Part shown: positions 8,639-16,952 of the stretch, piece by piece
How positions within the stretch are numbered: position 1 is the stretch's first letter
How the letters are laid out: the number at the start of each line of letters is the position of its first letter
Assembly: GCA_963698885.1 (NCBI GenBank)
Contig: CAVOSJ010000006.1
Span: 62,001-126,000, forward strand
Direction of reading: 5' to 3'
Origin: JBARKJ01 sp963698885
GTDB taxonomy: Bacteria > Nitrospirota > JACRHJ01
DNA: 64,000 nt
Position numbers and translations under genes: made by a program
The notes under the pieces: generated by a model
What the model saw: only the letters and a program-made list of their open reading frames with translations
Database searches by the model: none
Told to the model about the DNA's origin: nothing

Positions 8639-9352
8639 TCAGACCACCAGGCCGTCCATGTCCTTCGCTATCGATTTCAGGACGAACTCTTTAATCCTGG
8701 ACGCGGTTTCATCCGGAATATCCTTAAACTCGATTGCCATTCCCGGCTGATGGTCTTCGAAACCGGTCGCATAGATAACAGAACCCTGCACGGCTACCTT
8801 CCCCTCATCCAGGGGCAGGACCACCTCTACATTTGAACCGGCGTCAAGCGGTTGCCTGGTCCTGATAAACACGCCCCTCTCCGAAAGCGTTTTCGTAAAC
8901 AGCCTGTGCGACCTCCCATTATAATTCACCGTTACTTTAATATTTATATTTGCCCTGAGGTGCTTCCTCCTCCTTTCCGGGAAAAGATTTCTTTCAAGGG
9001 CAAAGTTCAGTTCGGCCATACCGATGGGTTTCGGCAGAAAGCATTCGCTGCCGAGACCCTCGCATTCTTCGATGACTTCTGTCTTTGAGTTGCCCGATAC
9101 CATGATTACCGGGATATTTTTATATTGTTCGTTATCTTTAATCAGCTTCAGCGTCTCTATGCCGTTCAAAAAAGGCATCCTTAAGTCCAGTGTTATCGCG
9201 TCCGGGGAGATTATCCGGAGGAGCTGCATAACCTCGATGCCGTTTTCCGCCGGTATCGCGTCATAACCAAGCCTCTCCAGAACGATGCACATGCTCATCA
9301 AGACATTGCTGTCATCTTCGGCTACGATAAGTGTCTTGTTCCTGGATGGCAT
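8639..9352 (-). CDS. Response regulator with PilZ output domain
   Basis: Residues 1-120 form a receiver domain: acidic pair in VAEDDSN, phospho-acceptor Asp in ITLDLRMP, conserved Lys in LPKPIG. Residues about 130-237 form a PilZ domain, with the Arg-rich opener ERRRKHLRANI. The second c-di-GMP motif, normally D/N-x-S-x-x-G, reads T-L-S-E-R-G, so its first residue is changed. A receiver linked to PilZ couples phosphorylation to c-di-GMP-dependent control, often of motility or exopolysaccharide. It converges on the HD-GYP/TPR block and shares no operon with it. The cognate kinase is not evident. Confidence 0.88.
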   Translation of the reverse strand: MPSRNKTLIVAEDDSNVLMSMCIVLERLGYDAIPAENGIEVMQLLRIISPDAITLDLRMPFLNGIETLKLIKDNEQYKNIPVIMVSGNSKTEVIEECEGLGSECFLPKPIGMAELNFALERNLFPERRRKHLRANINIKVTVNYNGRSHRLFTKTLSERGVFIRTRQPLDAGSNVEVVLPLDEGKVAVQGSVIYATGFEDHQPGMAIEFKDIPDETASRIKEFVLKSIAKDMDGLVV

Positions 9353-9471
9353 CGGCTATGCTCCTCTTATCGTAGTCAAAAATTCTTACGCGTGTCCCGT
9401 GACTTCTTTATAACATACACTCATAATTATAGTCAATACTTTTTTTTATATTAATGCATCCGAGGTAAAAT

Positions 9472-10032
9472 TTATTTGCCTATATAGTAGGTCGCGCCGG
9501 CGGTGTACATGAAGTTGCTGAGGGTATGGTTGTCAAAGGTTATGACGTGCCGCAGGTCTCCACGTATAGCGATCTTGTCAGAAATGAAGTATTCGATGCC
9601 CCCGCCGTAATTGAACGAATAAATCTGAGTCGTAGCGATGCGGCTGGTCATGCCCCAGCCACTGGCTAATTTCGCCTAGCTCCTACGCCCGCGACAACGT
9701 AAGGATCGAATATCCAAAGTTTTTTGAAGTGATAGACGGCGTCCAGATGAAATAGAAGTAGGTTTATATCCCCGTCGTCTAAGTCCACTGTCCGTGCCCG
9801 GGTCGGCGAAATTGAACATAAACTCGGTGCCGAAATGGTCCGTGAAATTATAGCCGACCCCGATGCCGTATTCCGGGCCGTTGCCCACGTGTTCGTCTTT
9901 GTCCCAATAAAACCCGCCGAGCATAGGGCTTATGGTGAAGGTGCCGGCCCTTTGTGTCTGGGCGTTGGCCGCCCCGGGGATGGATATAACCGCGAACAAA
10001 ACAAAAACTGCCAAAAGCTTTAAAATCCTCAT
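9472..10032 (-). CDS. Outer-membrane beta-barrel protein (two frameshifts)
   Basis: The N-terminus is a signal peptide (RILKLLAVFVLFAVISIPGAANA) followed by barrel-type strands: GTFTISPMLGGFYWD, YGIGVGYNFTDHFGTEFMFNF. The frame is lost near 9795, but the next frame continues with DGDINLLLFHLDAVYHF and FDPYVVAGVGA. A second shift near 9665 leads to GGGIEYFISDKIAIRGDLRH and the C-terminal strand MYTAGATYYIGK with stop at 9472-9474. Reassembled, it is about 185 residues and matches small OmpA/OmpW-like barrels. The intact strand pattern across three frames suggests recent lesions or sequence errors. Function is unknown; such barrels are often structural porin-like proteins. Confidence 0.7.
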
Positions 10033-10132
10033 TCAAGCCCCCCCCGTCGTTTTGAACGTCTATTAATTAATAGCAGTAATACGCTTAACTGTAAAGCCAC
10101 GGTACAAAAAAAAGGCCCGGACTTCCCCAAAA

Positions 10133-10167
10133 AAGGGGCCATGGAATTCCATGACCCCCTTATTTTA
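10133..10167 (-). terminator. Intrinsic terminator of the methyltransferase-like gene
   Basis: On the minus strand the arm AAGGGGGTCATGG pairs with CCATGGCCCCTT, followed by a T-run. It lies about 30 bases downstream of the 10195-11547 gene. Confidence 0.75.
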
Positions 10168-10194
10168 TGGGTGTTCAACTGAGTTTAAGGACTT

Positions 10195-11547
10195 TCACTT
10201 CGATAGCTGGGTGAGGGTGATTGAGCTTGGCTGCCGGTAGAGTAAGGCCGGGATGTACTTGCCCAAACGGCGGAATAATCCATTCTCGTTCATCCACAAG
10301 GCATAAGCGACGTAGTTCGGATCGGCGGAAAGGTGACGTTCCTCGGTGCGGGCTCGCATAAAGTAAACGCCATTCATACAGAGCAGCAACAGGCAGTTGC
10401 GCAGGGCAAACCGCCCGCCTTGAGTGGAAACGAATGGGATGGAAATCAGCCACCAACTGAGGTTTTTCGCGATATAGCCCGGATGTTTGGTGTAACGAAA
10501 AGGGCCGTTGGTGAGTATGCCGCGATTGGTGAGGTTGGAAAAGTGGCAGCCGAAGGTGATTGCTACCCAGCCATAGATCAGCAACAGCGCGATGATAGCG
10601 CTGCCCCACAGCACCTGCAAGGTGGGCATTCCGCCAAGCCAGGGCCCCCAGAATTTGCTGCCCTCATCGTAAGCCAGATATTGGCCGCCGATCAGGCTAT
10701 AGAAGGGGTGATAACATATCAGTGCCACAGCCCAACCGAGCATACTGGGCTCCGTCGAACGCATGTGACTGTCGATGATTCGCAGTGTCAGGATATAGCC
10801 TGCGGTGGAGAACACCAAGTCCACGGTATACGACATATTGTAGAGAAAGCCGTACCACGGCATAAAGGACGTTGTTTCGCCCGAGGCGAGGAAGCGAGAC
10901 GCGTCGCTAAGAGTGTGGCACAGGTAAACGAACATCAGCGGCAGGAAAAAGCCTTTGATCAGCCAGCCGCGCACGTGGTCGCCGATGATTTTCCATTCGC
11001 AATCCCGCTTTCCCAGTATCAGGCGGCCAACATGCCAGTAAGCGTCGCGTGGTTCGCGCATTCTGGCATCGACGAGAAAGAAATAGGGAACGGCCAGTAA
11101 CAGAGCGCAACTGCCGTATCGGATAAGAAATTCCCAGAAAGGCGCATAAAAGCTGCCGTGATACTCTGGAAAGGCCCAGTAGCAGAGCGCGACTCCCGCC
11201 AGTGTGCCGGCCAGCCCCAGCAACTTGGTCAGGCTGCGGGAAATGTCCATGCCGCCGGAGTTTTGCCAGTGAATGCCGGTGCTGTTGCGCCTATGCACTT
11301 TCAGGATCAGCACTTCCAGCATAATGATGGGGCCACAGGCCGCAAGCAAGGCGAAAACTGTCTGATCCACCAGTGTGTGATTGGGACTAAGGTGCAGCCA
11401 GTAAAGCACAGCAAAGAAACTTAACAGGCCAATCAGGTTGATCCAGCCCAGGGTGACGGAGGGGGGCAAACTGTCGATGGCAGGCAACGATGGGGTGCCG
11501 GGTTCAACTGTCGCAATACTGTCCTCTAAGAAATTGGCATCCTTCAT
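10195..11547 (-). CDS. Isoprenylcysteine carboxyl methyltransferase-like membrane protein
   Basis: A 450-residue polytopic membrane protein with roughly ten hydrophobic segments. The C-terminal part carries the signature of the ICMT/PEMT membrane methyltransferase superfamily: RGILTNGPFRYTKHPGYIAKN followed some 45 residues later by RARTEERHL, the S-adenosylmethionine-binding region. The substrate in bacteria is generally unknown (membrane thiols, lipids or sterol-like compounds). The N-terminal 200 residues are extra compared with small bacterial ICMT proteins. Base composition and codon choice look unlike the neighbours (more CAG, fewer AUA and AGG), and the gene lies next to an AT-rich lipoprotein and tRNA-Arg, so horizontal acquisition is likely. 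A terminator follows. Confidence 0.7.
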   Translation of the reverse strand: MKDANFLEDSIATVEPGTPSLPAIDSLPPSVTLGWINLIGLLSFFAVLYWLHLSPNHTLVDQTVFALLAACGPIIMLEVLILKVHRRNSTGIHWQNSGGMDISRSLTKLLGLAGTLAGVALCYWAFPEYHGSFYAPFWEFLIRYGSCALLLAVPYFFLVDARMREPRDAYWHVGRLILGKRDCEWKIIGDHVRGWLIKGFFLPLMFVYLCHTLSDASRFLASGETTSFMPWYGFLYNMSYTVDLVFSTAGYILTLRIIDSHMRSTEPSMLGWAVALICYHPFYSLIGGQYLAYDEGSKFWGPWLGGMPTLQVLWGSAIIALLLIYGWVAITFGCHFSNLTNRGILTNGPFRYTKHPGYIAKNLSWWLISIPFVSTQGGRFALRNCLLLLCMNGVYFMRARTEERHLSADPNYVAYALWMNENGLFRRLGKYIPALLYRQPSSITLTQLSK

Positions 11548-11942
11548 TTTGTATCTGTGGCCATATTATTTATTTACTAACAGACGCAAACGAGGCCCAT
11601 ATATAGCAGTCAAAAAAAAGGACAGCCTTACCAGCCGGTTTTGCTATTGAAGGACCTTGCCTGTATAACTATCCCTAATGAATAACTTTTCTAAATTATA
11701 AGTTCCATCAGGCAAAAAATCAAGTTAGCAAGGCTGGAATCTCGCGCCGGAGCATAGGGTAAGGGCGGCGGAATTGCTGGATGCAAAAATAGGGGAAAAA
11801 CGGCTGCTTAGAAACAAAACGTTGCGAGAATGGTACGCGGAGCAAAAAAAAGGGTTAGCCGTGGTTAGCTAACACCTTGATTTTATTGGTTCACACTGGG
11901 ATGTATCCTTAATTTCCTAATCTCCCCGATATTATTCCCAAG
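11548..11942. other. Gene-free stretch with a 47-codon coding remnant
   Basis: No complete gene. The plus-strand frame 11729-11872 is open for 47 codons and reads protein-like (ELLDAKIGEKRLL, then LREWYAEQKKG) before a TAA, but has no start or ribosome site. It is probably the decayed 3' end of a lost gene. Its last bases (11853-11890) form a degenerate copy of the hairpin that follows tRNA-Arg at 12776-12820, including the shared 14-mer TTGATTTTATTGGT. Confidence 0.45.
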
Positions 11943-12644
11943 TCAGTCTTTCGCGTCGTTAATAACATTATTTAACGTGCGCGTATTGTCATACGTCCAT
12001 ACGTCGAGTGTCGCATCGGAATCAATGTTTCCAACCGCGACTACTTGGTAACTATTCCCGTTTACCCAGGTTCTCACGTTTTTGGGCAGGCTTAGGTTAG
12101 CCGCTGTTGCGCTACCGTAAACCTTAGCTCCAAGATAATATATGTAATTGCCTTTTGGCGGTTGCCAGTTGATATCCTCGGTGTAGCGGCCATTTTTTTT
12201 GTAAAAAACCTCTTCGATAACACCAATCTGCCCCAAGTTTCGTTTGGCTTCATCTTGTTTTTTATCGTATCCCAATACAGACAGTGACTTTTCTATGTGC
12301 ATTGTCCATTTACCATAATCATCTTTCCTGACCTGTGCATCTATGATTTCATGGAATGTTTCTTTGTCGCCTTTAAAACTTCCTCTGAAGCGTGTTCCTC
12401 TTATCCCCAACCAAATCGGATAGTAATTCCCCTGCTTGTTAAAATTACCTTTTTCTATCACTTCAATTGAGTCGATTTTGTCAAGTTGATCAACTGGCAA
12501 CGCCGTCTCGGCCCATACTCTATGGTTCACTTCACCATAACTATTCACGGTTGTCTTAATCTCATTTTCTGACGGTCCAGACTCTTGTGAACACCCTACA
12601 AAAACCACTAGGGTCATTATGAATGCAAATGCTATTTTATTCAT
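11943..12644 (-). CDS. Lipoprotein with pilin-like C-terminal region
   Basis: A 233-residue protein with a lipoprotein signal peptide (KIAFAFIMTLVVFVGC, Cys at about residue 18). The C-terminal half has features of type IV pilin/pseudopilin-derived proteins: EAKRNLGQIGVIEEVFYKKNGRYT after a helix, and the closing AVGNIDSDATLDVWTYD, a motif frequent at pilin C-termini. It lacks the pilin prepilin-peptidase site, so it is not a pilin itself. The gene is clearly more AT-rich than the surroundings and sits in the islet beside tRNA-Arg. Function is unknown; acquisition by transfer is likely. Confidence 0.6.
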   Translation of the reverse strand: MNKIAFAFIMTLVVFVGCSQESGPSENEIKTTVNSYGEVNHRVWAETALPVDQLDKIDSIEVIEKGNFNKQGNYYPIWLGIRGTRFRGSFKGDKETFHEIIDAQVRKDDYGKWTMHIEKSLSVLGYDKKQDEAKRNLGQIGVIEEVFYKKNGRYTEDINWQPPKGNYIYYLGAKVYGSATAANLSLPKNVRTWVNGNSYQVVAVGNIDSDATLDVWTYDNTRTLNNVINDAKD

Positions 12645-12775
12645 CTTGCACCTTTATTGTTCTAAACATTTTTCATAATAAGGGAAAAAATTTATATTTC
12701 AATATAATTATGATAAATTTCCCTCCAGAATCACCGACTAAAAGCAAATTAGCCCAAAATTAGCCCAATGAACTA

Positions 12776-12812
12776 AAAAAGGGTTACGACCTTATGCCGT
12801 AACCCTTTGATT
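12776..12812 (-). terminator. Terminator after tRNA-Arg
   Basis: Perfect hairpin AAAGGGTTACG / CGTAACCCTTT followed on the minus strand by a T-run, starting a few bases beyond the tRNA-Arg 3' end. Confidence 0.8.
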
Positions 12813-12816
12813 TTAT

Positions 12817-12893
12817 TGGTGCGCCCTAGAAGATTCGAACTTCTGACCTACGGTTCCGTAGACCGTCGCTCTATCCAGCTGAGCTAAGGGCGC
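12817..12893 (-). tRNA. tRNA-Arg (anticodon ACG)
   Basis: The reverse strand gives a full cloverleaf: acceptor GCGCCCT / AGGGCGC, D-arm GCTCAGCTGGATAGAGC, anticodon stem ACGGT / ACCGT with loop CTACGGA (anticodon ACG, read as ICG), T-arm AGAAGTTCGAATCTTCT, and an encoded CCA end. A strong terminator follows. It marks the border of the atypical islet at 10195-12816. Confidence 0.97.
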
Positions 12894-12912
12894 AAACCCT
12901 GAAAATATCCGG

Positions 12913-13419
12913 TTAGCTCTTCACCCCGCCTGTGAGAGTGATCGCGTACTCCGGATGGTTGAATGCGTGGGTAGACGGGAATCTCTGGAAAAGCCAGCCA
13001 TTGAAGATTTCCTTGCCGTCCTCGGTGATTATGACCTTCGCCGCCGGGTTAGTCGGCTCGTTTGAGGCGGACGTGACATTCATGCCCTGCATCACGAAGG
13101 ATGGCACGAAGTCTTCGGCCTTTATGGAAAGCTTCGTCCCCGGGACCGGGGTCTCCACGCCTATCTTCGCCTCAAAATCCTTCGAGGTTTTCTTGGTCTT
13201 GTCCATCACCGTCAACTTTACTGCCTTCCATTTACCTTTGACTTCCGGCGGAATGGTTACGGTGGCATGCTGCCCTTGCTGGGGGAGGATCACATTGGCC
13301 TGGGGCGCCGGGGCCGGAGCCGGGGCCTGTTCCTGTTTTGCCTGTTCCTGCTTTGAGCAGGCGGAGATGGTTAACGCAAGCAGACCTGCGATTGCAATTG
13401 CCGACATTTTCTTCAGCAT
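12913..13419 (-). CDS. DUF2155-type lipoprotein
   Basis: The open frame extends upstream through a tRNA gene, but the real start is ATG 13419, preceded by a strong GGAGGT. The 168-residue product has a lipoprotein signal (LKKMSAIAIAGLLALTISAC), a Gln/Glu/Pro/Ala-rich linker (QEQAPAPAPAPQ), and a C-terminal domain whose ending (GKEIFNGWLFQRFPSTHAFNHPEYAITL) is the hallmark of DUF2155 proteins. Their role is unknown; members are envelope-associated. It lies between tRNA-Arg and tRNA-Ser. Confidence 0.8.
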   Translation of the reverse strand: MLKKMSAIAIAGLLALTISACSKQEQAKQEQAPAPAPAPQANVILPQQGQHATVTIPPEVKGKWKAVKLTVMDKTKKTSKDFEAKIGVETPVPGTKLSIKAEDFVPSFVMQGMNVTSASNEPTNPAAKVIITEDGKEIFNGWLFQRFPSTHAFNHPEYAITLTGGVKS

Positions 13420-13464
13420 CGTTTCTACCTCCGGGTTTAAATTGCATCTCACTTGCGATTTAAC

Positions 13465-13556
13465 TGGCGGAGAGGCAGGGATTCGAACCCTGGGTGGAGT
13501 GTTACCCCCACAACCGCTTAGCAGGCGGCTGCCTTCGGCCACTCGGCCACCTCTCC
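13465..13556 (-). tRNA. tRNA-Ser (anticodon GCT)
   Basis: Reverse strand: acceptor GGAGAGG / CCTCTCC, D-arm GTGGCCGAGTGGCC, anticodon stem CCGCC / GGCGG-type pairing around the loop CTGCTAA (anticodon GCT), a long variable arm typical of type II tRNAs, T-arm CAGGGTTCGAATCCCTG and an encoded CCA. It lies downstream of serS and tRNA-Ser(TGA) on the same strand. Confidence 0.96.
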
Positions 13557-13567
13557 AAAATCAATTC

Positions 13568-13615
13568 GTTACTTTCTTTTCAGGTGAAAAGAAAGTAACC
13601 AAAGAAAAGCCGGGC
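13568..13615 (+). repeat. Dispersed palindromic repeat, copy B (first hairpin only)
   Basis: GTTACTTTCTTTTC / GAAAAGAAAGTAAC around a short loop, then CAAAGAAAAGCCGGGC. Compared with copy E the order of the T-runs and the C is swapped on both arms, a compensatory change that keeps the pairing. It lies between the two tRNA-Ser genes. Confidence 0.75.
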
Positions 13616-13634
13616 TGAAAATCTCGCTTTCTTT

Positions 13635-13720
13635 TGGCGGAGGGAGTAGGATTCGAACCCACGGGGCTTTCACCCTGCGGTTTTCAAGACCGCCGCCTTA
13701 AACCACTCGGCCATCCCTCC
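13635..13720 (-). tRNA. tRNA-Ser (anticodon TGA)
   Basis: Reverse strand: acceptor GGAGGGA / TCCCTCC, anticodon stem GCGGT / ACCGC with loop CTTGAAA (anticodon TGA), long variable arm, T-arm GTGGGTTCGAATCCTAC and an encoded CCA. Its 5' end is only two bases after the serS stop codon, so it must be cut from the serS transcript or be transcribed from inside serS. Confidence 0.96.
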
Positions 13721-13722
13721 CC

Positions 13723-14989
13723 CTACTTTATCTTCGTAAGGCCCCCCATATAAGGTCTGAGGGCGTCGGGCACCACTACCGTGCCGTCTTGCTCCTGGTA
13801 GTTCTCCAGCACCGCCACGAGGGTCCTGCCGACCGCGAGGCCTGAGCCGTTAAGCGTATGGACAAGCGCGGTCCCTTTCCCCGCCGACGGCCTGTAGCGG
13901 ATGTCCGCGCGCCTGGCCTGGAAGTCTTCGAAATTGGAGCAGGAGGAAATTTCCCTGTACAGTTCCTGCCCGGGTAGCCAGACTTCTATATCATAAGTCT
14001 TCGCCGCCGAGAAACCCAAATCTCCCGTGCAAAGCGACACTATCCGGTACGGGAGTTCAAGCCTTTTCAAGACCTCTTCGGCGTCGTTCAGCAAGGCCTC
14101 CAGCTCTTCGTACGAGCTCTCAGGCCGGGCGAATTTTACAAGCTCCACCTTGTCGAACTGGTGCTGGCGGATAAGCCCCCTGGTGTCCTTGCCGTACGAG
14201 CCCGCCTCCTTCCGGAAGCACGGGGTGTAGGCCGCATATTTCAGCGGGAGGTCTTCCTCTTTTAAAATCTCCCCCCGGTGATAGTTCGTCACGGGGACCT
14301 CCGCCGTCGGTATCAGGAAGAAACCGTCGTCCACGTGGAACAGGTCCTCTTCGAACTTCGGGAGCTGGCCCGTGGCCTGCATGGATTCCCGGTTCACCAA
14401 GAACGGCGGGAGCATTTCCGTGTAGCCGCGGCCACGTCTGAAGGTCGAGCATGAAATTAATCAGCGCCCGCTCCAACCTCGCGCCCGCGCCCTTCATGAC
14501 GGCAAAACGCGCGCCGGCAATCTTGCCCGCGCGGTCGAAATCTATTATGTCCAGCGTCTCGCCGATATCCCAGTGGTTGAGCGGCTTGAAGGGGAATTTC
14601 TTCGGCTCGCCCCAAGTCCTGACTACCGGGTTGTCCTGCTCGCCCGCGCCCACAGGCACCGATTCGTGCGGGATGTTCGGGATATTCAGGAGCAGGCCAG
14701 CCAACGCCTCGTCAATCTCCCGAAGCTCGCCGTCCAGCGCCCCGATACGGTCGGAAACCTCCTTCATAGAGGCCATCTCCGCCGCTGAATCCCCGCCCTG
14801 ACGTTTAACCAGGCCTATGGCTTTCGACGCCTCGTTCCTCTGCCTTTTTAAGTCCTCGGCGCTCGCAAGCCTCTCCCGCTTCTTGATATCGAGGTCGAGA
14901 ATGGACTGTATATCTATTTCCTGGCGCCGGTCCTTAAGGGCTTTTTTTACCCTTTCCGGGTTTTCCCTGATCAGCTTTAAATCCAGCAT
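13723..14989 (-). CDS. serS: Seryl-tRNA synthetase (one frameshift)
   Basis: Class II synthetase charging tRNA-Ser. The N-terminal piece has the coiled-coil arm (IRENPERVKKALKDRR to EIDEALAGLLLNIPN) that grips the tRNA-Ser long arm, and the start of the catalytic domain (VRTWGEPKKFPFKPLNHWDIG). The frame is lost near 14425. The other frame resumes with RGRGYTEMLPPFLVN and holds motif 2 (TPCFRKEAGSYGKDTRGLIRQHQF) and motif 3 (NGSGLAVGRTLVAVLENYQ). The sum of about 420 residues is normal. Because serS is essential and normally single copy, the lesion is most likely a sequence error. Two tRNA-Ser genes follow on the same strand. Confidence 0.93.
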
Positions 14990-15110
14990 CTGAGTCCCGG
15001 CGCTTTAGAATTATGGATAAAATAGCCGTGGCAAAAAAACAGACCGGCCCGGCCTTTAAGGGATGAAATTTAACAGATTATATTTGGTAAGTCAAGGGGT
15101 TTCGGCATTA

Positions 15111-15144
15111 AAAAAGGGGCGGAGAGAGACCCGCCCCCTCTTCA
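15111..15144 (-). terminator. Terminator downstream of the Gly-rich exported protein
   Basis: On the minus strand GGGGGCGGGTC pairs with the GACCCGCCCC-complementary arm CCGCCCC, followed by TTTTTTAATG. It starts 10 bases beyond the stop at 15153. Confidence 0.75.
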
Positions 15145-15152
15145 ATTGTCAT

Positions 15153-16453
15153 TCAGCACCGTCCCCTGCATCCGCCGCCGCCAAAGCCGCCACCACCACC
15201 GAAGGAGCGGCCTCCGCCGCCGCTAAAAGAATGACCTCCGCTGGGCGCTGCACCGCTAAACGACCTGCCGCCGCCGCTAATGGACCGGCTTCCTCCGCTC
15301 GGACCCGAGTTGGAAAAAGTTCCGGGCGCCGGCGCCTTGATGCGAGGGAGCCGAGTTAAAATGCGCGCCGGCCGCCGCAGGGCTCGCCTGGCTGGCCGCC
15401 CCCGCCGAGGCTCCTTGCGCCGCCCGTGTTTGCTGAAGGTCTGGCTGCCTGGCTGGCTACGCTCCGATTGAAGATGCTCCTGGCCCTGGCCGCATCGAAT
15501 CTCCTTGCGCCGCCCGATGCGATGCCGCTCCTTTGAAGCGCAGTCCCGCTCGTTCCGGTCCTTGTGCCGGATCGGCGCGACAGAAGTCTTAAGCGCGGCC
15601 ATCCTCCTGGTCTGGATCGTCCTGTCCGCCAGGGTCGTCCTCGCTCCGGGTATTGTTTGAGCGAAGGCTGCGGGCAGTGTGCGCGTCACGGGATTTATGG
15701 CGGTAACAGCCTTCGTCTTCGGGTCCGCGATATGGTTCGAGAGAGTTCTCGTTTCGAAGTGCCTGTGGTGAAAGTGTCCACCGCCTACAAAAGCGATGCC
15801 GCCGCCCGACTTCAACCACGCAGTCAAAATCCGTCAGGATAAAGAACCCTGGGAACCAGACGCCGCCCCACCAGAAGGGGAACGGGTCCCACGCGTAAAG
15901 GTAGCCGTAATCGTAAGGAGGCGGATAATAAGTCACTACAGGCGGGCCTTCGTCGTAGTAATAGTTGTCTATTACTGTCGGCGGGTATTCTTCCGAACTC
16001 GCCGTACTGGCTGGATTCCTGCCACGATTTATAACCCTCCGGAGGCGTTTCCCCTGCCGCCTTGACTGGAAGCTTCATGCTTGCATTAAGCTTATCCAGT
16101 GCCTCGCCAGCCTTTTTGGGATTCATGGCCAGCTTTTTGTCCTCAGCTGATTTAACCACCGCGCTGTGGACTTCAGCCACGATATCGGGCGTGACCGGAA
16201 AATCCGAGATCCATCCGGATAACGGCGCAATCCCTAAAGAAGCCAATGCGGATTCCGCCTGCACCTCGCCCATTTTGCCGAGCTTCAGCGTATCCGCGAG
16301 ACGGACCGCGTAATCGCCCTCGCGCACGAGCGTCTGGGATACGGGTGGTTTTTCTTTATTCTTTGCGGCGTCAGCCGCATGGGTCACAGCGGGCATAAAA
16401 GCCAGCAATGCCGAAAGCATAAGTAATGAAAGGAGTTTCATAATTCTCTCCAT
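15153..16453 (-). CDS. Exported low-complexity protein, Gly/Ser-rich C-terminus (several frameshifts)
   Basis: I do not recognise a named family. The N-terminal piece has a signal peptide (KLLSLLMLSALLAFMPAVTHA) and a helical domain (YAVRLADTLKLGKMGEVQAE, NPKKAGEALDKLNASM). A shift near 16005 leads into an aromatic-rich segment (VTYYPPPYDYGYLYAWDPFP). Further shifts near 15815 and around 15560 precede an Arg/Ser-rich stretch and a terminal Gly-rich tail (GGGGRSFGGGGGFGGGG). Similar architectures occur in secreted surface proteins of many Gram-negatives. Low-complexity DNA may favour errors here. It probably is one protein of about 430 residues; function unknown. Confidence 0.55.
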
Positions 16454-16607
16454 CCTTTCAAATCTCGCTATTAATACCTGTTCCTGTTTTTATATTATAC
16501 AATTTTCAAGCCTTTTCCGCAATTGCCCACAGGCGTCCGGAGAGCTGTTTGACAGCAAATCCATGGGCGGTTAAGCTTGAGATTAAACCTGAAAAACGGA
16601 GGGAAAT

Positions 16608-16889
16608 ATGGAGATTCCGAAAGTGCTTGCGTGCTCGGTAAACGAATGTGCCTTCAACAGCAACAAAGAATGTCACGCCCTTGCCATAAACGTCGGGGGG
16701 CACCATCCCGCATGCGACACCTTCACCAACCACGGGCACAATGCAGGGGGGACGGAGAACATGGGGATAGGCGCCTGCAAGGTGGACCACTGCAAATTCA
16801 ACAAATCTCTTATGTGCAGCGCTCCAGGGATAACGGTCGGCCACCACGAGCACCACGCCGACTGCAAGACCTACATCCCCGCGTCCTGA
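16608..16889 (+). CDS. DUF1540 domain protein (Cys/His-rich)
   Basis: A 93-residue protein with two copies of the DUF1540 pattern: ACSVNECAFNSNKECHALAINVGG and ACKVDHCKFNKSLMCSAPGITVG, each with three spaced cysteines, plus DTFTNHG and DCKTYIPAS tails. The spacing and several histidines suggest zinc or other metal binding, but no function is established for the family. The start has a strong GGAGGG. It is a single-gene unit flanked by genes on the other strand. Confidence 0.85.
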   Translation: MEIPKVLACSVNECAFNSNKECHALAINVGGHHPACDTFTNHGHNAGGTENMGIGACKVDHCKFNKSLMCSAPGITVGHHEHHADCKTYIPAS

Positions 16890-16952
16890 GCATGTCTGGA
16901 ACCGGGGCACGCAGGGGGGCGGGTACAAACCCGCAAAAGTTTATGAGTTGCG

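Noticed and set aside
12746..12769. Tandem AAATTAGCCC pair considered as a CRISPR or operator array
   Set aside because: Only two short units in AT-rich sequence; no spacers and no cas genes anywhere in the window.
12913..13542. Longer start for the DUF2155 lipoprotein at 13542
   Set aside because: The extension would translate a tRNA-Ser gene; ATG 13419 has a strong ribosome site and a signal peptide.
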